Shown: positions 35,629-52,849, counted from the stretch's first letter. The stretch is 64,000 nt of DNA from Euryodendron excelsum (GCA_033060915.1 CM065381.1:8549001-8613000); one strand, 5' to 3'. The notes: generated by a model from the sequence alone, not told the origin. Program-made: numbers and translations.

Positions 35629-35699
35629 CTTGGAGTTATAGAGATTGGAACAGTTCAAACGGGCGTCAACGAGGAAGAGAGTCTGTATTTGTATGTAGG

Positions 35700-38600
35700 T
35701 GTTGACAACTGGTGGGGGCTCTTATCTATCTTGTGCGTAGTGCGTACAGCGCACTAGGGTGGCTCAGTTTGGTTTCGAGAGAACGGGCCGGAGCTTGGGC
35801 CGGATAAAGTCAGTTTCATTTGATCTTAAACTGAATATCAAATGGGTTCTGGGCTGGGTTTTCATTTTTTGTATTAGAAGATTGGGTTGAGCCCTTGAGG
35901 TATTGGTGAAGGAACACTATATTTGAATCTTAAATTTGTTGAGAGAAAATAAAGTGAATGCAAGAGGGAATATGGCATCCCTGGTTTGGCACCAGCCTTT
36001 TTTTTTTAAATTTTTGGCAAGCTTTTTTTTCATCGTACATAATTTTGTTTAACTAAAATTTAATTTTGTTTTTGTTGTTATTTTTGTGGGCTTTTAGTTT
36101 GTATGTACCCATATAAACGTTTTGATTGTATAGTATCATCCTACAAAAAAATAGTGTGAATGTATCTTTTAATATTTGTCACAACTTGTTTAGATATAGT
36201 TTTTTTTTACGATTTTTTTGGTTTTTACTTATGATTTTTAACTAACTTTTAGCCTAAAAATAAATAATAATAACACAGTCACAAACCAAAATCAAAGATT
36301 AGTAAAAGAGATACATCCAAATGAAAATAAGTTGGAGGTATGCATAGATTTGATACTTAGATATGCATATTGGAAGTGATTTAACAAATGTAACTTTAAA
36401 TTAAAATATATCAAGAAAAAATGTTATACATAATATAATTTTTTTCATATTTTTTCTCAGTTCTAAAACCAAGTGTACGAGACTCACGTGAATTTGTTAA
36501 TATGGATCTCATATCCTTAGATTAAAGAAAGACTTTGAGTGTTGTAGGGGTTGCTCATGGAAATTGACTGAGCTCGTTGGAATTGGAATTGTATAGTGTT
36601 CATTGGCGTGTTGACCGCGTGGTCACTTGTTGAGTCTTGAGTTTTTGGGTCCAGTCAATATGAGTCTTGGACAAGCCTCTAACAAGCTTTACCATTCTTT
36701 TATCTCTTCCAATTGAGTCACTTTCCCAATTCCTAAAAGGAGCCAAGGGATCTCATGCTTTCACACACACCTCGAGGTTAAGTTTTGGTGTTGTCCAAGA
36801 GTGTGCACTTATACATACTGTCATACAAATTTTTTTATTTTTTATTTTATTTTAAAAAATCAAGAACTACCATTTTACAGAGTTATCCAATATGCATCAC
36901 TCATAAAATAAATAATAATAAAAAATAAAAAAAACTCATTTTGATCTGAAGAAATGTAATCATGTTTTTGCTCAAATATTTTTAACTGTATTTCGACCAT
37001 CAAATCTTTTCGTACAGAATCAAATGGCTCGAATTGTCAAATAATTTTTTCTTAACATGTATGATTAAGTTGTAAAATAAACCAAACTACTCGAGCTCGA
37101 CTCATATTCGACTCGATAAAAACTCGTTCAAGAATAGTTCGATATAAAAACAAGTTAAACTTGAACACATTTAAGGCTTAGAGATTTTCTAAGCTTAATT
37201 TAAACTCTATTCAAGAAGCTTATATACATTAACAAAATCAAGTACTTGAGTTTGACTCGAAAATTAAATAAGTCAAGTTTGAACACATTTTAAAAGTCGT
37301 TAATATTATCAAATTAAGTTTGAACAATTCAATATTCAACTCAATTCGACTGGTTTACAGGTGTATATTTATATGTGATCTCGACAATGATCCTCACCAC
37401 CAAATAGTAATTTCACATTTATCTGAAATAATGAGTTGTATTGCAAAAGATGCTATAGTGTAGATTGCACAAATCATAACTAAAACCAAAATTTACCCCA
37501 TATGGGTACAGGTCTGATGTAGACAACTCCAATAAATGAATGCCCTCTTTCATATTCCATACAATGACATTTGCCAAAAAATTCCAAGGAACTAAATGTT
37601 ATCAAGTATGGGTCCCTCACATTACAACAAAGTAGTGAAACAAAGTCTATAAAATGAAGACCACGGCGGGGAATGATCATGGCTTGACCAGTGACACCCC
37701 ACCTCCCCTCTGTGGATTTCATGCCATGCATTGATACCTAAATTCAGCATCGGTCCTTTCTTTTTTTGGTTGCTTCTACAATATATTCCTAGTATTGATT
37801 TTTAATTTTCGCTTTGAATAAGTAATTAATTTAGAAGAAACAAAACCATTCTAGCAACAGCACCACCCTCAAATTAGGAGAATTATAAGAGAGTTCGCGT
37901 CTTGCACAGGGGATAAAAATATTTAAGTTTTACGGAATTTTATGTAGAATTCTCCACCATAATATTGTAGTGTTAGAATTTTTTAAATTATAAACTACCT
38001 CAATGAGTCCTTTACTATAAAGTGATAAGATGCTTGCATGCAAAATTATTTTGTAAAAAAAAATTTAATTTCTTTTATTTTTATAAATATAGTACAACAA
38101 AACTCAATACGAGTTGGAAACATGTTTCCACAAAAACATATTTCGCGAATACAAAACTCTTTTGAAAATTTTAGAAAAATATTATAGATACTTATAGAAA
38201 ATGTTTTGCATACTCTTGGGGATATATTTTAGATACCAGAAAGTAACTTTGAAGTAATTGCTAAGAATCTCATAGGAAACTATTTGAATACTTGAAACCT
38301 TTCATTTTTTAAATAATTTTTCTTAAGTTCCAACTAAGCATTCATATACTTTATGAAAATATCCTTAGTACGTAGTATTCATATAAGTTTTCGCTAAGTT
38401 TTCTAAATTTTTCTTTTTTATTTTATAAGAATTTCTTATTAAGATTTTTATTAGGTTTCTTATTTGTTTCCTAGTTTCCTGTTTCCCTTATATTTTTTGG
38501 TTATGTTTTCCATTACTGCTTCCATTTTTCATGTTGTTTCTGTTTTTGCTTTCAGTTCTAGTAACTATGTGTATAACATTACTCTTTTAGTAGTAGATTA

Positions 38601-39984
38601 AATCAATTTTGTTAACTGAGGTTTCTAAATTTTTTCTTTTTGTTTTGCATCAGTTTTTTATTAAGATTTCTATTAGTATTCTCATTTGTTCCTAACTTCC
38701 TGTTTTCTTTATATTTTTTGTTTTTATTTTTCATATTGTTTCTTATTTTCACTTCATATTCTAGTGACTATGTGTATAACATTACTATTAATTACATTAA
38801 ATCATGTTATTTTTCTAAGTGCGTGCGACAAATAGTTAACGTCGGCTGATCACTGGGTATTATTCGACTTTGACTGTCAAATTAGATACTTCCAAACCCA
38901 CGAAAGGAGGACGAAAGTTCCTTAAAGTACTCTTGACGTAAATTGAGGGAATTAAAATACTAAAACTTCATATATACGCGCATATATAATTCAGCATAGA
39001 ATTTTCATACACACCAATCAATGGGCAAATGAATTACAAGGTTGAATGGACTTTTCTTCTTTTGTGGGGTTCTTGAAAACAAAATCACAATTGCATGCGA
39101 TGACAACAACTTTTTCCTACTTTCTCCGCAGCTTCATTCCTCATTGGAGAAAATAAATCAAACCAAGGCCATCCCAGTCTCTCCCCATCACAAATTTTCC
39201 ATATCATACCCTGCATGGCATTAGATGAATATATGTTAGTTTTCTAAATATCAAGAAGAATATCCAAACCAAGAACCTTCTCTTGCTCTCTGATGAAAGG
39301 GGAGTAATCATATCAGCTATAATTAATCTTTTAGATTGATGAAGTTGAAATAATTTGGTGAATATAATTATTTAAAATTCTTCCCTAAATGTTTTTTATT
39401 TTCCGGTATGAAATGTATTTTTCTACGCTACTTAACCGGTGATGGTGGGTGGGGGCTCGTCCCCTCGCCCCACATGGGGACGAGTCTGTAGTTGTGTTTT
39501 ATATGTGCCCGTCCACCGCTTCTTCTTTTGAAGGAGGTGCATATATGTGTTGAATTGTGGTTTGTATAAAATAAAAAAAAAAATCATGTCCGCGTTGGAT
39601 ACTATTGGTAAAAAAGCAATGAATATGATCCATAGTTTCCTCTATTTTAAAATTACCTTTCCTACAATTTTATAAAGGTTAACCTCAAATCACTTTATTT
39701 TATTAAACTTACGCATTCAAAAGGAATCTAAGTGATTTAGACATCTAGGTGTTATCCAATTTATGTGAGACAAGGAATTATATAAATTTCGTTATTAGTT
39801 AAGGTGCGTAAAAATTAATCCTAACTAAGGTGTGTAAAAATTGACCGGAACAGATGATTAGTAAATTAAAAATAAAAAAACTAACCCACCCTTGATGAAG
39901 TCCAGCTACAAGCTAGGAACACTCATTCAATACATGCATAGACCAAAACATGATATGATATGAGAGAGAGAGAGAGAGAGAATA
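35700..39984. other. Intergenic between the RING-CH and EG45-like genes
   Basis: The first few hundred bases should hold the RING-CH gene promoter. About 37085-37345 is a CTCGA/TTCGA-rich stretch (CTCGAGCTCGACTCATATTC...) like a dispersed plant repeat, and a related stretch appears at about 45400-45780. About 38400-38800 holds a diverged tandem duplication. No gene is supported. Confidence 0.55.
38401..38805. repeat. Diverged tandem duplication of about 205-220 bp
   Basis: TTCTAAATTT at 38401 and 38623, and ACTATGTGTATAACATTACT at about 38564 and 38767, mark two collinear copies of a T-rich segment. Spacing shrinks from 222 to 203 bp because of indels. No coding content. Confidence 0.7.
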
Positions 39985-40500
39985 TTACTGTTGGAATTCT
40001 ATGTTTATTGAGGAAGCTGAAGAATTGGCAACGGTTCCAAATGCTGTCTTTGACAAAACCATGGTGGTGCCTCCGGCCGACGGACCAGACGGCGAATTGG
40101 GGGCATACTCGACAATCCTCACCTGAATAGTCTGGTCAAGAATACAAGTCCCGGCTGCGGTTGCACTGATGCACCTCACCAAGTATTGTCTCCCACACGA
40201 TGCCCCATTGTCCCATATCCCATCTCCCGCCGCCGCAAACAAATTGCTCGACGGAAACTGTGAAGGATCACTCCCATAACACGCAGTCGCTGAAATTATA
40301 CAGTTTTGAGAGGCTAGCTATACGTATATATATATATATATATATCACGTATATGTAAACATTTTGCAATGGTACTTACGTATATATGGAGGATCATACT
40401 GAGCAGCCGTGCCAACGTCTCCATGAGAGAGATGAAAAAGCTCGAGGATGACGAAAATGAAGAGAGAGAGCCATTGAAGGATTGGCTGGATCCTAGTCAT
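39985..40500 (-). CDS. EG45-like domain / plant natriuretic peptide-like secreted protein
   Basis: Two exons on the minus strand, 40500-40380 and 40289-39985, give 426 nt (141 aa). The intron is GT-AG (40290-40379) and holds a TA repeat. The N-terminus is a signal peptide: a hydrophobic run LSLFIFVILELF, then LSHGDVGTA. The mature part starts near residue 28 and shows YDPPYIPTACYG, SNLFAAAGDGIWDNGASCG, YLVRCIS and GTCILDQTIQVRIVEYAP, the conserved double-psi beta-barrel pattern of expansin domain-1-like EG45/PNP proteins. The C-terminus AFGTVANSSASSINIEF also fits, and the length is usual. These proteins are apoplastic and linked to water and ion balance and to stress; there is no cellulase-type catalysis. 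The gene looks intact. A GA repeat follows just after the stop. Confidence 0.9.
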
Positions 40501-40502
40501 GT

Positions 40503-42974
40503 TTAGAAAATACATATGGAGTAGAAGAAAAGGCTCTATTGTGAATAAAAATATATGAACTGGGTCTTTAGGACTCGAGTCAACGGCGTTTCATTTACAG
40601 AACTTTTATACGACAAATGCTATTCTTTTAGTAAATTTGCGTGTAAATTACATCCAAATGATTTATCAGTGTTAATTTTATAATTAAAAATATTTTAAAG
40701 TGAATGATTTTTATTTAATTATATTATTTTATAAAAAATTATAATTTTTTTATTATATAACACTACCTTTTCAGATATAAAAATTATGCGACTACTTAAA
40801 CAGTGAGTTAATCCAATGATGAGTAGGGGAGGGGCGCCGCCACTCATGCCTTTGATTATAAAGTTTGATTTATCCTCTCACTCTCTTGGCTCTTTCACAT
40901 ACCATAAAAAAGGGGGTGTTTTTCATTTTAAATCAAAATATTCCCTTTTTGACTTATAATTTTTCAAAATACTAATATCACTTCATAGATTTTTGTAAAA
41001 AGTTATATTTTTTTGAGAAAATCAAGCCCCGTTAAAATAAAAAGTGAAGATTGAGAATATAAACAACATGTGCACTCAATTTTCATGAATGTCAACCCAA
41101 TACAAAACTCCATATGATCTCGTGTTCAAAGAGCCCCACATGCACTGGGAAGAAGCCTAAAGTATGGAGAGGTGCAACGGGTCAGGAAAATTTTTTATTT
41201 TTTTAAAAAATCAAACGCCACACACAACTCGTTAAAATAAAATTAAAATAAAAAAATAGAGGTTGACGCATTGGATTAAGATTCTAGACAAATCAGGGAC
41301 CTACCCTAAAGGGACAGCCTAATTAAGGGGCCTTGCGTATTCAAGTTTGATGAGTCAATGCCAACTCATTACGCGGTTCACCCTTGATTACGTCTTGACT
41401 CATCTTATCAATCACGACAGCAGCCACCTATTGGGCCTCCATAGTTTTTGTCTCATGCAAGACCTATAAAATGCATTGGGAAAATTTTGTTCTTACATGA
41501 TATTATACCGAATTTTAATAAGAATGATACGAAGATAACAATTTCATAAATAAAAATTATTTTAACAGTTATTTTTTATTTAAAAATGATAAGAACTATC
41601 GCCACATTTTTTTATGTATAACTTTATAAATATATATATATATATATATTTTTTATTTGTATAGCATTACTCGTATGCATACTTTAAACTTGGAGAATCT
41701 TATTCTTTAATTTGATTTCTTAGAAACGATCTATTTGTTAGTTTTGGAGGAGTTTTGATAAATCTTAGAGCCGTCTCCAATGTCTGAACTTTTCTAGAAT
41801 TGAGAAATTTATTGAAATGGGATAGTTGACATTTAAAACTCTGTGCCAACAACCAAAGAGAAAAAAAAAAAGGTACTAATTTGAAATACTAACCCGCGGC
41901 CACAGCACACATGCCCCTCTGAATTATGGCTTAATACTATAATACAAAAATCTTTTGATTGCTCTGATATCATATGATATTGTTAACAATAGATTTGTCT
42001 AAAAACATTAAATAGTTAGGAGAATGGTGCAACTATGTAATATTTTTAACAAGAGTAATGTTATATAACAATAAAAACTCAAACAGATTTCAATATATAA
42101 TAATGTGGTTGAGAGAGAGCATTTTTCTTTAAAACAAAGCATTTGATAGTCTAGAATTTTATTGTCATAACATTTTAGTGGAATTTTTTGTATAAATTTT
42201 GTAGATGAGTAACATTTTTCTTTTAACAAAACATGAGACTGTGTGTAATATGTACATATATATATATATATATAGCTATATGCACGTTATTATATCTCAG
42301 CCCCTGGCCAACCAATGCTTTTGCCAATTAAGTTTGCATAATCAACTTTACTACTGCAACTATAATTTTTATCAGTATTGAACAAATCGAAGCTAGTTGG
42401 TGCATTTATCATGTTGAAGGCCCGTTTTGTAGAGCTTTTCGACGTAAGTTTTTTTTAGCTTATAAATAAAAAGGTCAATTTTTTTTTTACTTTTTTACTT
42501 TGTACTTTTTACTTTTTTTATTTGTCTTTAGTTTATAAAAGTTAAAAAAAAAATCTAGTTTTTTTTTCATAAACTAAAAAAGTAAAATAAAAAAAAAACT
42601 AAAAAAAATTGTATCAAACAGGGCTTGAGTCATTTGACTATAAATGGACCCAATGATTGTCATCCACTCTAATAACCAGACAAGCACAAGACCACTTATG
42701 GAAAATTAATGGAGTAATATTGGCTTATGCTTGAAGCTGACAAGAGAAATTTAACATCAACACCTTTAATGATATGCTTTGGATTCTCTGGAAAGTGGAT
42801 TTGCTTCTTCTTTTTTTTCTTTTTTTGGCCTCCAGGGTCATCTCAGTAATGCAGTTCTACTCAATTTCATTTGTCTGAGCTAAGATGATAGTTATATTGC
42901 TTAGAAAACAACCTTAAGCACCCTTTAAGATTCACCCTTCTGCATGTAGGGCAGTTGTACTAGTTTATTGCTGG

Positions 42975-43020
<46 letters not shown>

Positions 43021-43850
43021 CTAGTCTATTGACTTCTTATAGTCATTGCTTCAATCGCGCACCAAAAAAAAAAAAAAAACTCAACACCTAATTTCATCTT
43101 TTTCTTTTCAAATGTGTTAAAAAAATCTTAACCAAATAATTTATTATCATGAAAATTTCTGGTGAAACCTTTACACTTTATTGGGTTCTTATATATAATC
43201 AAACACTAATAGAATAACCATGACTACAAAAGATTCACATAATATACCTTTGTGTGACTAATACTAATTTCAACATCATCTTGGGCAATTTATTTTATTT
43301 TATTTTCAAAAGTTAAGATGATATTATTACAAAAAAATGCCAAATGGCCTACAAGAAACTAGAGCACTATTTGAGCTCTGAGCACCAGTTTGGCAGATTA
43401 ATGCTCCAACTAGTATATATATAGTAACTCTAGACAAAAAAAAAAAAAAAAAACTCTCATAGCACATTTATGTGTAGTAATAAATTATTTTGTTAGGCGC
43501 TTACACAATTTTTGAATATTGAACTGGTCAAATTAACAAAAACTATTTCAATTAATTCTTTCTTATGTATATATTAATAGTAGTTAAAATCAATTATTTG
43601 GAAATGAAATAAGTACCTTCATTCACTCAACTATAACTTTGGTGGTTCATATATATCATGTTTCGAGGAAAATAATTGTTAATATTAGACACTCATCTAT
43701 AATTAAATGAGGTTAGGTGTGAAATATATGAACCATGTGATCTGGTCAACTACGACTGCAATCTACCTCAGAATGGTTCTTAATTACTTCTTCCTATAGA
43801 TAGCATCGGGACCTATGGATTCTGACTTTTAGCTTTCATACCTAACCTCT
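40503..43850. other. Intergenic upstream of the EG45-like gene
   Basis: Very AT-rich, with no gene recognised. It holds TA repeats (about 41631-41650 and 42257-42273), a GA tract (42978-43015) and A runs (about 43064-43080 and 43435-43453). A possible MITE at about 42419-42627 is listed separately. Confidence 0.6.
42419..42627. mobile_element. Possible MITE
   Basis: The left end GGCCCGTTTTGTAGAGCTTT and right end TTGTATCAAACAGGGCTTG are imperfect inverted repeats. The interior folds back on itself through runs of CTTTTTTACTTT and AAAAAAGTAAAA. GGCCCGTTTG-type ends are frequent in plant MITEs. No clear target duplication was found, so the call is tentative. Confidence 0.45.
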
Positions 43851-46960
<3,110 letters not shown>

Positions 46961-47409
46961 ATATTCCATGATATCCTTACTTTGTCGTTCTCCCAGTTTT
47001 GGATTGGTGAAGAGCTACAACTTGCCATGCACAGTAGTATCAGCTCCTCTGGGGGTATAAGTTCATTGTTTGGGGAATTGAGAACATATGTGGATACATA
47101 TTTGATTTCCATACAGGGGAATAGATTTGTATGTGTTTTTTTTTAAGATTCTAAAGTAATGTGGAAGAGTAAATCCTGAAAGCGTACATCATTCGAATCA
47201 ACCTAAATACGAACCAGAATTAATTGGAAAAAGTTTCACGCGTTTTCCCATCATTGTGAACCTATAAAGCACTCACGGTACAGTGTGTTATAGAATGTTG
47301 AACGATGCTTACATAATTCGTAGCACACAAGTCTTTCTCCGATGATTATCGATATTACAGACACAGAAGAGAGAGAAGGAGACTAACGTTCAAACATAAG
47401 GTATAATTT
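46961..47409. other. Unassigned stretch between the copia fragment and the LINE 3' end
   Basis: No gene was recognised. Part may be further decayed copia sequence, but no convincing gag motif was found. It ends at the LINE poly-A (poly-T on this strand). Confidence 0.4.
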
Positions 47410-47826
47410 ATTTTTTTTTTTTTTTTTTTTTTGTTTGTGTGAGGGAGGCCGAAGCCAAACAGAGAACTAAATTAGAACATTTCTTACAAAACCCTATCCC
47501 CTACCAAGAAAGCCTGGACCGACTTTGGTGGTTGATGAAATATCTGTAACCCCATGTGCTCATATGAAGTCTCATGAGCGAAAGTAGAAGCCAAATATGA
47601 TGGATAGAACGAGACCAGTTGCGAGCAAGAACCATATGAATAGCAGTAATCAAGTTAGCTTGCCAATGGTTTGCCTTAGGCTGGGTGATAAGTTCAGAGC
47701 CCGTTGAGAGTCAGATTCCAACACAACTCTTCAATACCCTTGATCCCAAGCTAACCTCAACCCTTGCCAAATAGCCCATAATTCTGCAGAGAGAATTGAC
47801 GTCCATCCAATAAATTTAGTGAATCC
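47410..47826 (-). pseudogene. LINE fragment, 3' part (RNase H-like end and poly-A)
   Basis: On the minus strand the frame ELWAIWQGLRLAWDQGY continues into an RNase H-like domain (VLESDSQ-type sequence at about 47730), with a conceptual stop-ridden tail. It ends in a run of A (T at about 47411-47432), the 3' tail of a non-LTR retrotransposon. It is the continuation of the fragment at 53126-55005, separated from it by the copia insertion. Confidence 0.75.
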
Positions 47827-48083
47827 TGTTAGAATGGTTGAAAAAATAGAGAAGGAGAGGATGAAAAAAAGAATTGTAGTAGTATATAATCGTTTGTACA
47901 AGATGTAGTGATATATAATGAAGAAGTGATGCATATTTATAAGAGAAGAGATCACCTAACATTTGCCTAACATTTGACCATGAAGAAGACAAGTCTAACT
48001 TATGCCTAACTACATTTGACAATAGAGAAGACAAGCCTAACTTATGCCTAACTACATTTGACATTCAGTTATGTTCATTAACA
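47827..48083 (-). repeat. 3' LTR of the copia element
   Basis: 257 bp, TGTTAGAATGG...TTCATTAACA as read on the plus strand. By eye it differs from the other LTR at about 14 positions with no length difference, roughly 5% divergence, so the insertion is not recent. Confidence 0.93.
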
Positions 48084-48096
48084 GCTCCCCGCAAAC

Positions 48097-51000
48097 TCAA
48101 GGTAGTAATGTGGAGACCAAATTGAGTTTGATAACCAGATCATGAAATTGTTCTGGAGGATGAGACTTAGTGAAGATGTCAACAATTTGATCAGCAGAAG
48201 CCACAGAAAAAAGATGAACGGTGCCACACAAGATATGCTGACGAATGAAATGACAATCAATCTCAATGTGCTTAGTACAATCATGAAACGCATCATTATG
48301 AGCTATCATAATCGCACTGCGATTATCACAATGGAGAATAGTAACACCAGAATGAGAGATACCCATGTCTTGAAGCAACCACCGAAACCAGAGAAGTTCT
48401 TGAGTAGTATCAACTAATGCACGATATTCGGCCTCAGTGCTAGAACGAGCAGTAAGGGTCTGCTTCTTACTACACCCAAAAATAAGAGAATTTCCAAGAA
48501 AGAAGCAGAAGCCTGTGGTAAATTGTCAATCAGTAGGATCACCAGCCCAATCAGCATCAGAATAAGTATGAAGTTGTAGAGAAAAATGTCGAGAATAATG
48601 TAGTCCATGAAAAAGAGTACCCTTAACATAGCGAATAATACGGAGAACTGCAACATAGTGAGTTGAACGCGACGAAGATAGAAATTGACTGACTAGATGA
48701 ACAACATAGGCAATGTCAGGACGAGTAACAGTGAGATAGACAAGACTGCCAACAAGCTGCCAATAAAGAGTAACATTAGACAGAAACTCACCATTCAGAG
48801 GAGTGAGACGCACATTAGCTTCTAAAGGTATGGAAGCAGTCTTGCTATCAGTAAGACCAACATGAGTAAGAAGATCTGAGGTATACTTGACTTGAGAGAG
48901 AGAATAATCAGTAAAAACAGAAGATATCTCAAGAACAAGGAAGTAACTGAGAGGACCAAGATCTTTCATCTCAAATTGTGTGCTAAGAAAATTCTTGAGC
49001 TCAGAAATACCATCCACATCATCTCTAGTTAGAATCATATCATCCACGTAGAGAAGTAGGAGAACAGTGCCACGCGGAGTTTAACAAATAAAGAGAGCAG
49101 AATCATAATCACTAGAAGAGAAGCCAAGTTCGCTAATAGTAGAACTGAATTTGGCATATCAGGCATGAGGAGCTTGTTTAAGACCATATAGAGCACGACG
49201 AAGTTTACAGACCTGATGTGAAGAGTGAGAAGAACCAGGAGGAGGCTGCATATAGACTTCCTCGGAGAGATCGCCATTGAGAAAAGCATTTTTGACATCC
49301 ATCTGATACAAGAGCCACTGTCGGACAGCAGCAACAGCAATGAGACTCCAAACAGAAGTGAGACGAGCAACAGGAGCAAAGGTCTCCTCATAGTCAATGC
49401 CATATTCTTGAGTAAAACTTTTGGCAACTAAGCGAGCTTTTTAACATTCCACAAAACCATCAGAATGAGTTTTGATTTTATAGACCTATCTACTACATCC
49501 AATCACAGATTTACCAGGAAGAAGCTCAACCAAGTCCCAAATGTGAGTCTTGGTAAGAGCCTGTAATTCATCATCCATAGCTTTTTGCCAAAGAGGGTTA
49601 GAACTAGCCTCGCGATAAGAGCAAGGCTACTGATGAGCAAGAATAGTAGAGAAACAATAATAATCACGGAGATGAGTAGAAGTTTCCTTTACCTGAGTAG
49701 AACGCCTGACAGTGGGCTTAGTGGATGAAAATTCCAGAGATGGATCAGACAAGAAATAGCTAGCAGGAGGAGCAAGATCAGCAGATGGGAACTCCTTGGG
49801 ATAGACTGCAATAGGCAGCTCGGTAGATGTGACATCTGTATCCTCAAAGAAGAGCTCAATAGAAGGATCAGTGAAGTAAGGAGTGGAAGAAGAGGATAAA
49901 TGAAAAGATGATAAGGAGGAAAATGTCTTATGTTTCCAAAAGACAACATGACGAGAGACACGAAAACGTTTAGACAAGGGATCCCAACAACGACAACCTT
50001 TGTGCTCAATCCCGTAGCCTAAAAAGTAGTAGAGATGAACGCGAGGCTCCAACTTGGTACGTTCATAAGGCTGAAGTAAGACAAAACAGGCACATCCAAA
50101 AACACGAAAAGAGTGATAATCAGGAATAGTACCATACAAACGCTCATTAGGAGTGAGGTTATCGAGAGGAGCTGAAGGAACGCAATTAGTAGTGTAAATA
50201 GCAGTAAGAGCAGCTTCACCCCAAAACTGTTCAGGACAAGAGGCAAAGATAAAAAGAGCACGGGTTGTATAAAGGAGATGACGATGTTTACGTTCAGCAC
50301 GACCATTTTGTTATGACGTACCAGGATAAGAATGATAAGGAATGGTCCCATGCTCGGGAGAAAGACAAGAAAAGAGGTGTCACAATATTCTTGAGCATTA
50401 TCAGACCTAAAGATCTTGATGTCACGAGAAAATTGTGTTTTGACTATTCGAACAAAATCATAATAACTATGTTGAAATTGAGATCGATTTTGCAAGAGAT
50501 AAATTCAAGTATATCTAAAAAAATTATCAACAAATATAACAAAATACTTAGATCCTCCCATAGTAGAAGTGAGGGAAGGACCCCAAACATTAGAGTTGAC
50601 TAAATCAAAAGGAGCTAATGAAAGAGAAGTACTGTTATTAAAAGATAAAGCCGATTGTTTAGTGAGTTGACAAGATTGACAATCAAGGTGTTTATTAAGG
50701 ACAAAACCTAAAACACATTGAGACAAAAGAAGACATAAACGACCTATAGAAATATGACCTAAACGGGAATGTCAGATATCAAGAAAGGAGTTGGGAGTAG
50801 ATGAAGCAACAGTAGACGTGACAACAACAGTATGAGTGGACAGATGCAGGTGAAGGAGCTGAAACAGTCGACCGTATTTACGGCCTATCCTAAAAGTCTG
50901 TCTCGTCTTTGGATCCTGTACAACATAACCAGTAGAGGAGAAAATGACAGTGAGACCAAGATCACATAATTGGCCGACAGAGATAAGATTCAATATGAGT

Positions 51001-51190
51001 TTAGGGATATAATAAGTCTAAGGAAGTGCAAGGTTGGAAGTGGAGACATGACCAATGTGATCAATAGTCATAGGTGAGCCATCAGCAGTATAAATGACAG
51101 GAAGAGCAGATATAGAGGATTTAGAAGAAAAGCAGGCAAGTCAGAAGTCATATGATTGCTACACCGGAATCAAAGAACCACGAAGAAATA
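48097..51190 (-). pseudogene. copia pol: protease, integrase, RT, RNase H (broken)
   Basis: Minus-strand order: a protease-like WFFDSG at about 51165 followed by a frameshift; GAG-pre-integrase (MNLISVGQLCDLG at 50993); an integrase zinc-binding and core part (CQSCQLTKQSA, FVIFVDNFFRYT) at about 50720-50510; the integrase C-terminal part (FRVFGCACFV, FLGYGIEHKGCR, RHVVFWK) at 50139-49627; RT with the catalytic YVDDMILT at about 49030-49055; and RNase H with YSDADWAGDPTD (about 48526-48565), then HCDNRSA and DIFTK up to 48097. An in-frame stop at about 49080-49082 sits just before the YVDD strand, and there are several other stops. The enzymes cannot be made intact. Confidence 0.88.
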
Positions 51191-51236
51191 TTTGAAGTGG
51201 CAAACAGAGCAGTAGAGGGTGGATTACCAGAGGTAG

Positions 51237-52314
51237 TCATGAACTGCTGAAAGAGTGCAGAAAGATCACTGAGACTGACCATCGAGGAGGAAGAAGGAAC
51301 ATCAGAGTCGATAGTAGTAGCAGTTGCAGACTTAGGGCGAAAGTCTCGGCGATGAGGATTTTTAGGACAGTCACTACGATAGTGACCTGGGCCACGCCGA
51401 TAACAATGTTGGCAGATCCGAATAGGACAAGTAAGTAGACGATGATTACTAGCATGACAAAATGTACATTCATCATTTCAAGAGGACGGAATGAAAGATG
51501 TCCCAGTAGTTTGAGGAGAGGAGTTGCGGGAACCACCTGAAGAGGACGAACCTTGAGAAAAACTTCTAAATTGAGAATTAGAGGTGGTAAGAATTGTGTT
51601 TGAAGATGATGATCGAAAGAGATCAAGACGAGTCTCTTCGGATAAGAGCTCAAAAATAGTCTATTCCAAGGAAAGAAGAGAGGATCGATGCAGAAGAGAG
51701 GCATGAACAGGCTCAAAGACATCAGTGAGAGCCATAAGAAACATAATGAGACGCTGCTAATCTCGGTAGAGAGTAAAGTGAGCAGCATCAGCAGGACAGG
51801 TCCAAGTGGGCCCAGACGGAGTTAATTGGTCTCAGAGAGTATACATTTGTGACAGGAAGGCATTGATAGACTGACCAGATTCTTGTTTGAGACGATGCAG
51901 AGAAGTTAAGAGTTGGTACTGATGAGCAAGATCAGTAGTAGTGTAACATTGGGCCAAAAAGTTCCAGATAGAATAAGCAGTATCAAAGCGTCCGAATTGG
52001 AGGCTTATAGAAGGAATGGACGTATTTCAATACCAAGTGATAATTTGATGATTATTACTATCCCATTCCTCAAGATGTTCAGTGTATGCTGTAGATGGTT
52101 CAGTATCACTTTTGACAGGAGCTTCAATATCGCCAATGATGTAACGCCAAAGCTTTCTTCCTTTAAGAAAACTAGACATAGCTTGAGACCAGAGAATATA
52201 ATTATAACCTTCTAGAGTGATAACAATAGGTCGAGACACCTTAGAACGCTCCATAGTGTAATGACGTGGGACAACAGATTTAAAAGGAAGAGATGAGGGT
52301 TCAAAAGTTTCCAA
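51237..52314 (-). pseudogene. copia gag with two zinc knuckles (broken)
   Basis: The start is at METFEPSSLPF (52314) or MERSKVSRP (about 52257). The motif LEGYNYILWSQAMSSFLKG is typical of the copia gag N-terminus. Two nucleic-acid-binding knuckles lie at about 51475-51365: CTFCHASNHRLLTC (CX2CX4HX4C) and CQHCYRRGPGHYRSDC (CX2CX6HX4C, a variant spacing). Stops at about 52024-52026 and further on interrupt the frame. Confidence 0.85.
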
Positions 52315-52849
52315 TACAGAAGAAACAGTAGGAAAAGAGTAGAATTAGATCAAACTGAGGGCAAAATCAGATTCAAAGGGCCCAAAATAGGCGGGAACCG
52401 GTCTGAACCGGCTAGAAAATGGCCAAACAGAGCTTGAACCGGTTAAAGGAAAGAAAAAATCGAGCTGAATTGGTTTAGCTGGACCGGAGTCAGAAGCGAA
52501 CCAGCGGCCAAGCAAATTAGTGCTAACATCAGCGCACACATGAAATCACGTGAACGTGTGAAACAGTGACGATGATGCGTGCAAGCGCGTGGCGAGTGGG
52601 GCTGTGTGTGAGATGACGCGCCAAGCTTTAGGCCGCGCGTGATGACGCGTGAGGGGTTTTCTGGGGTTGAATTTTGTACAGTTAGACTCTATTCGTTGAG
52701 ATGGAGGTGATGATGTGATGAAAGTCGGTATTCTAATAAGATGATATTCAGCAAAAATATAGAAAATACCAAAAAATTAGAGTTTGAAGCAGAAAACAGA
52801 AAATATAGGCTGACTGGAATAGAGACAGAGAAAGAAAAGGATCACCAGA

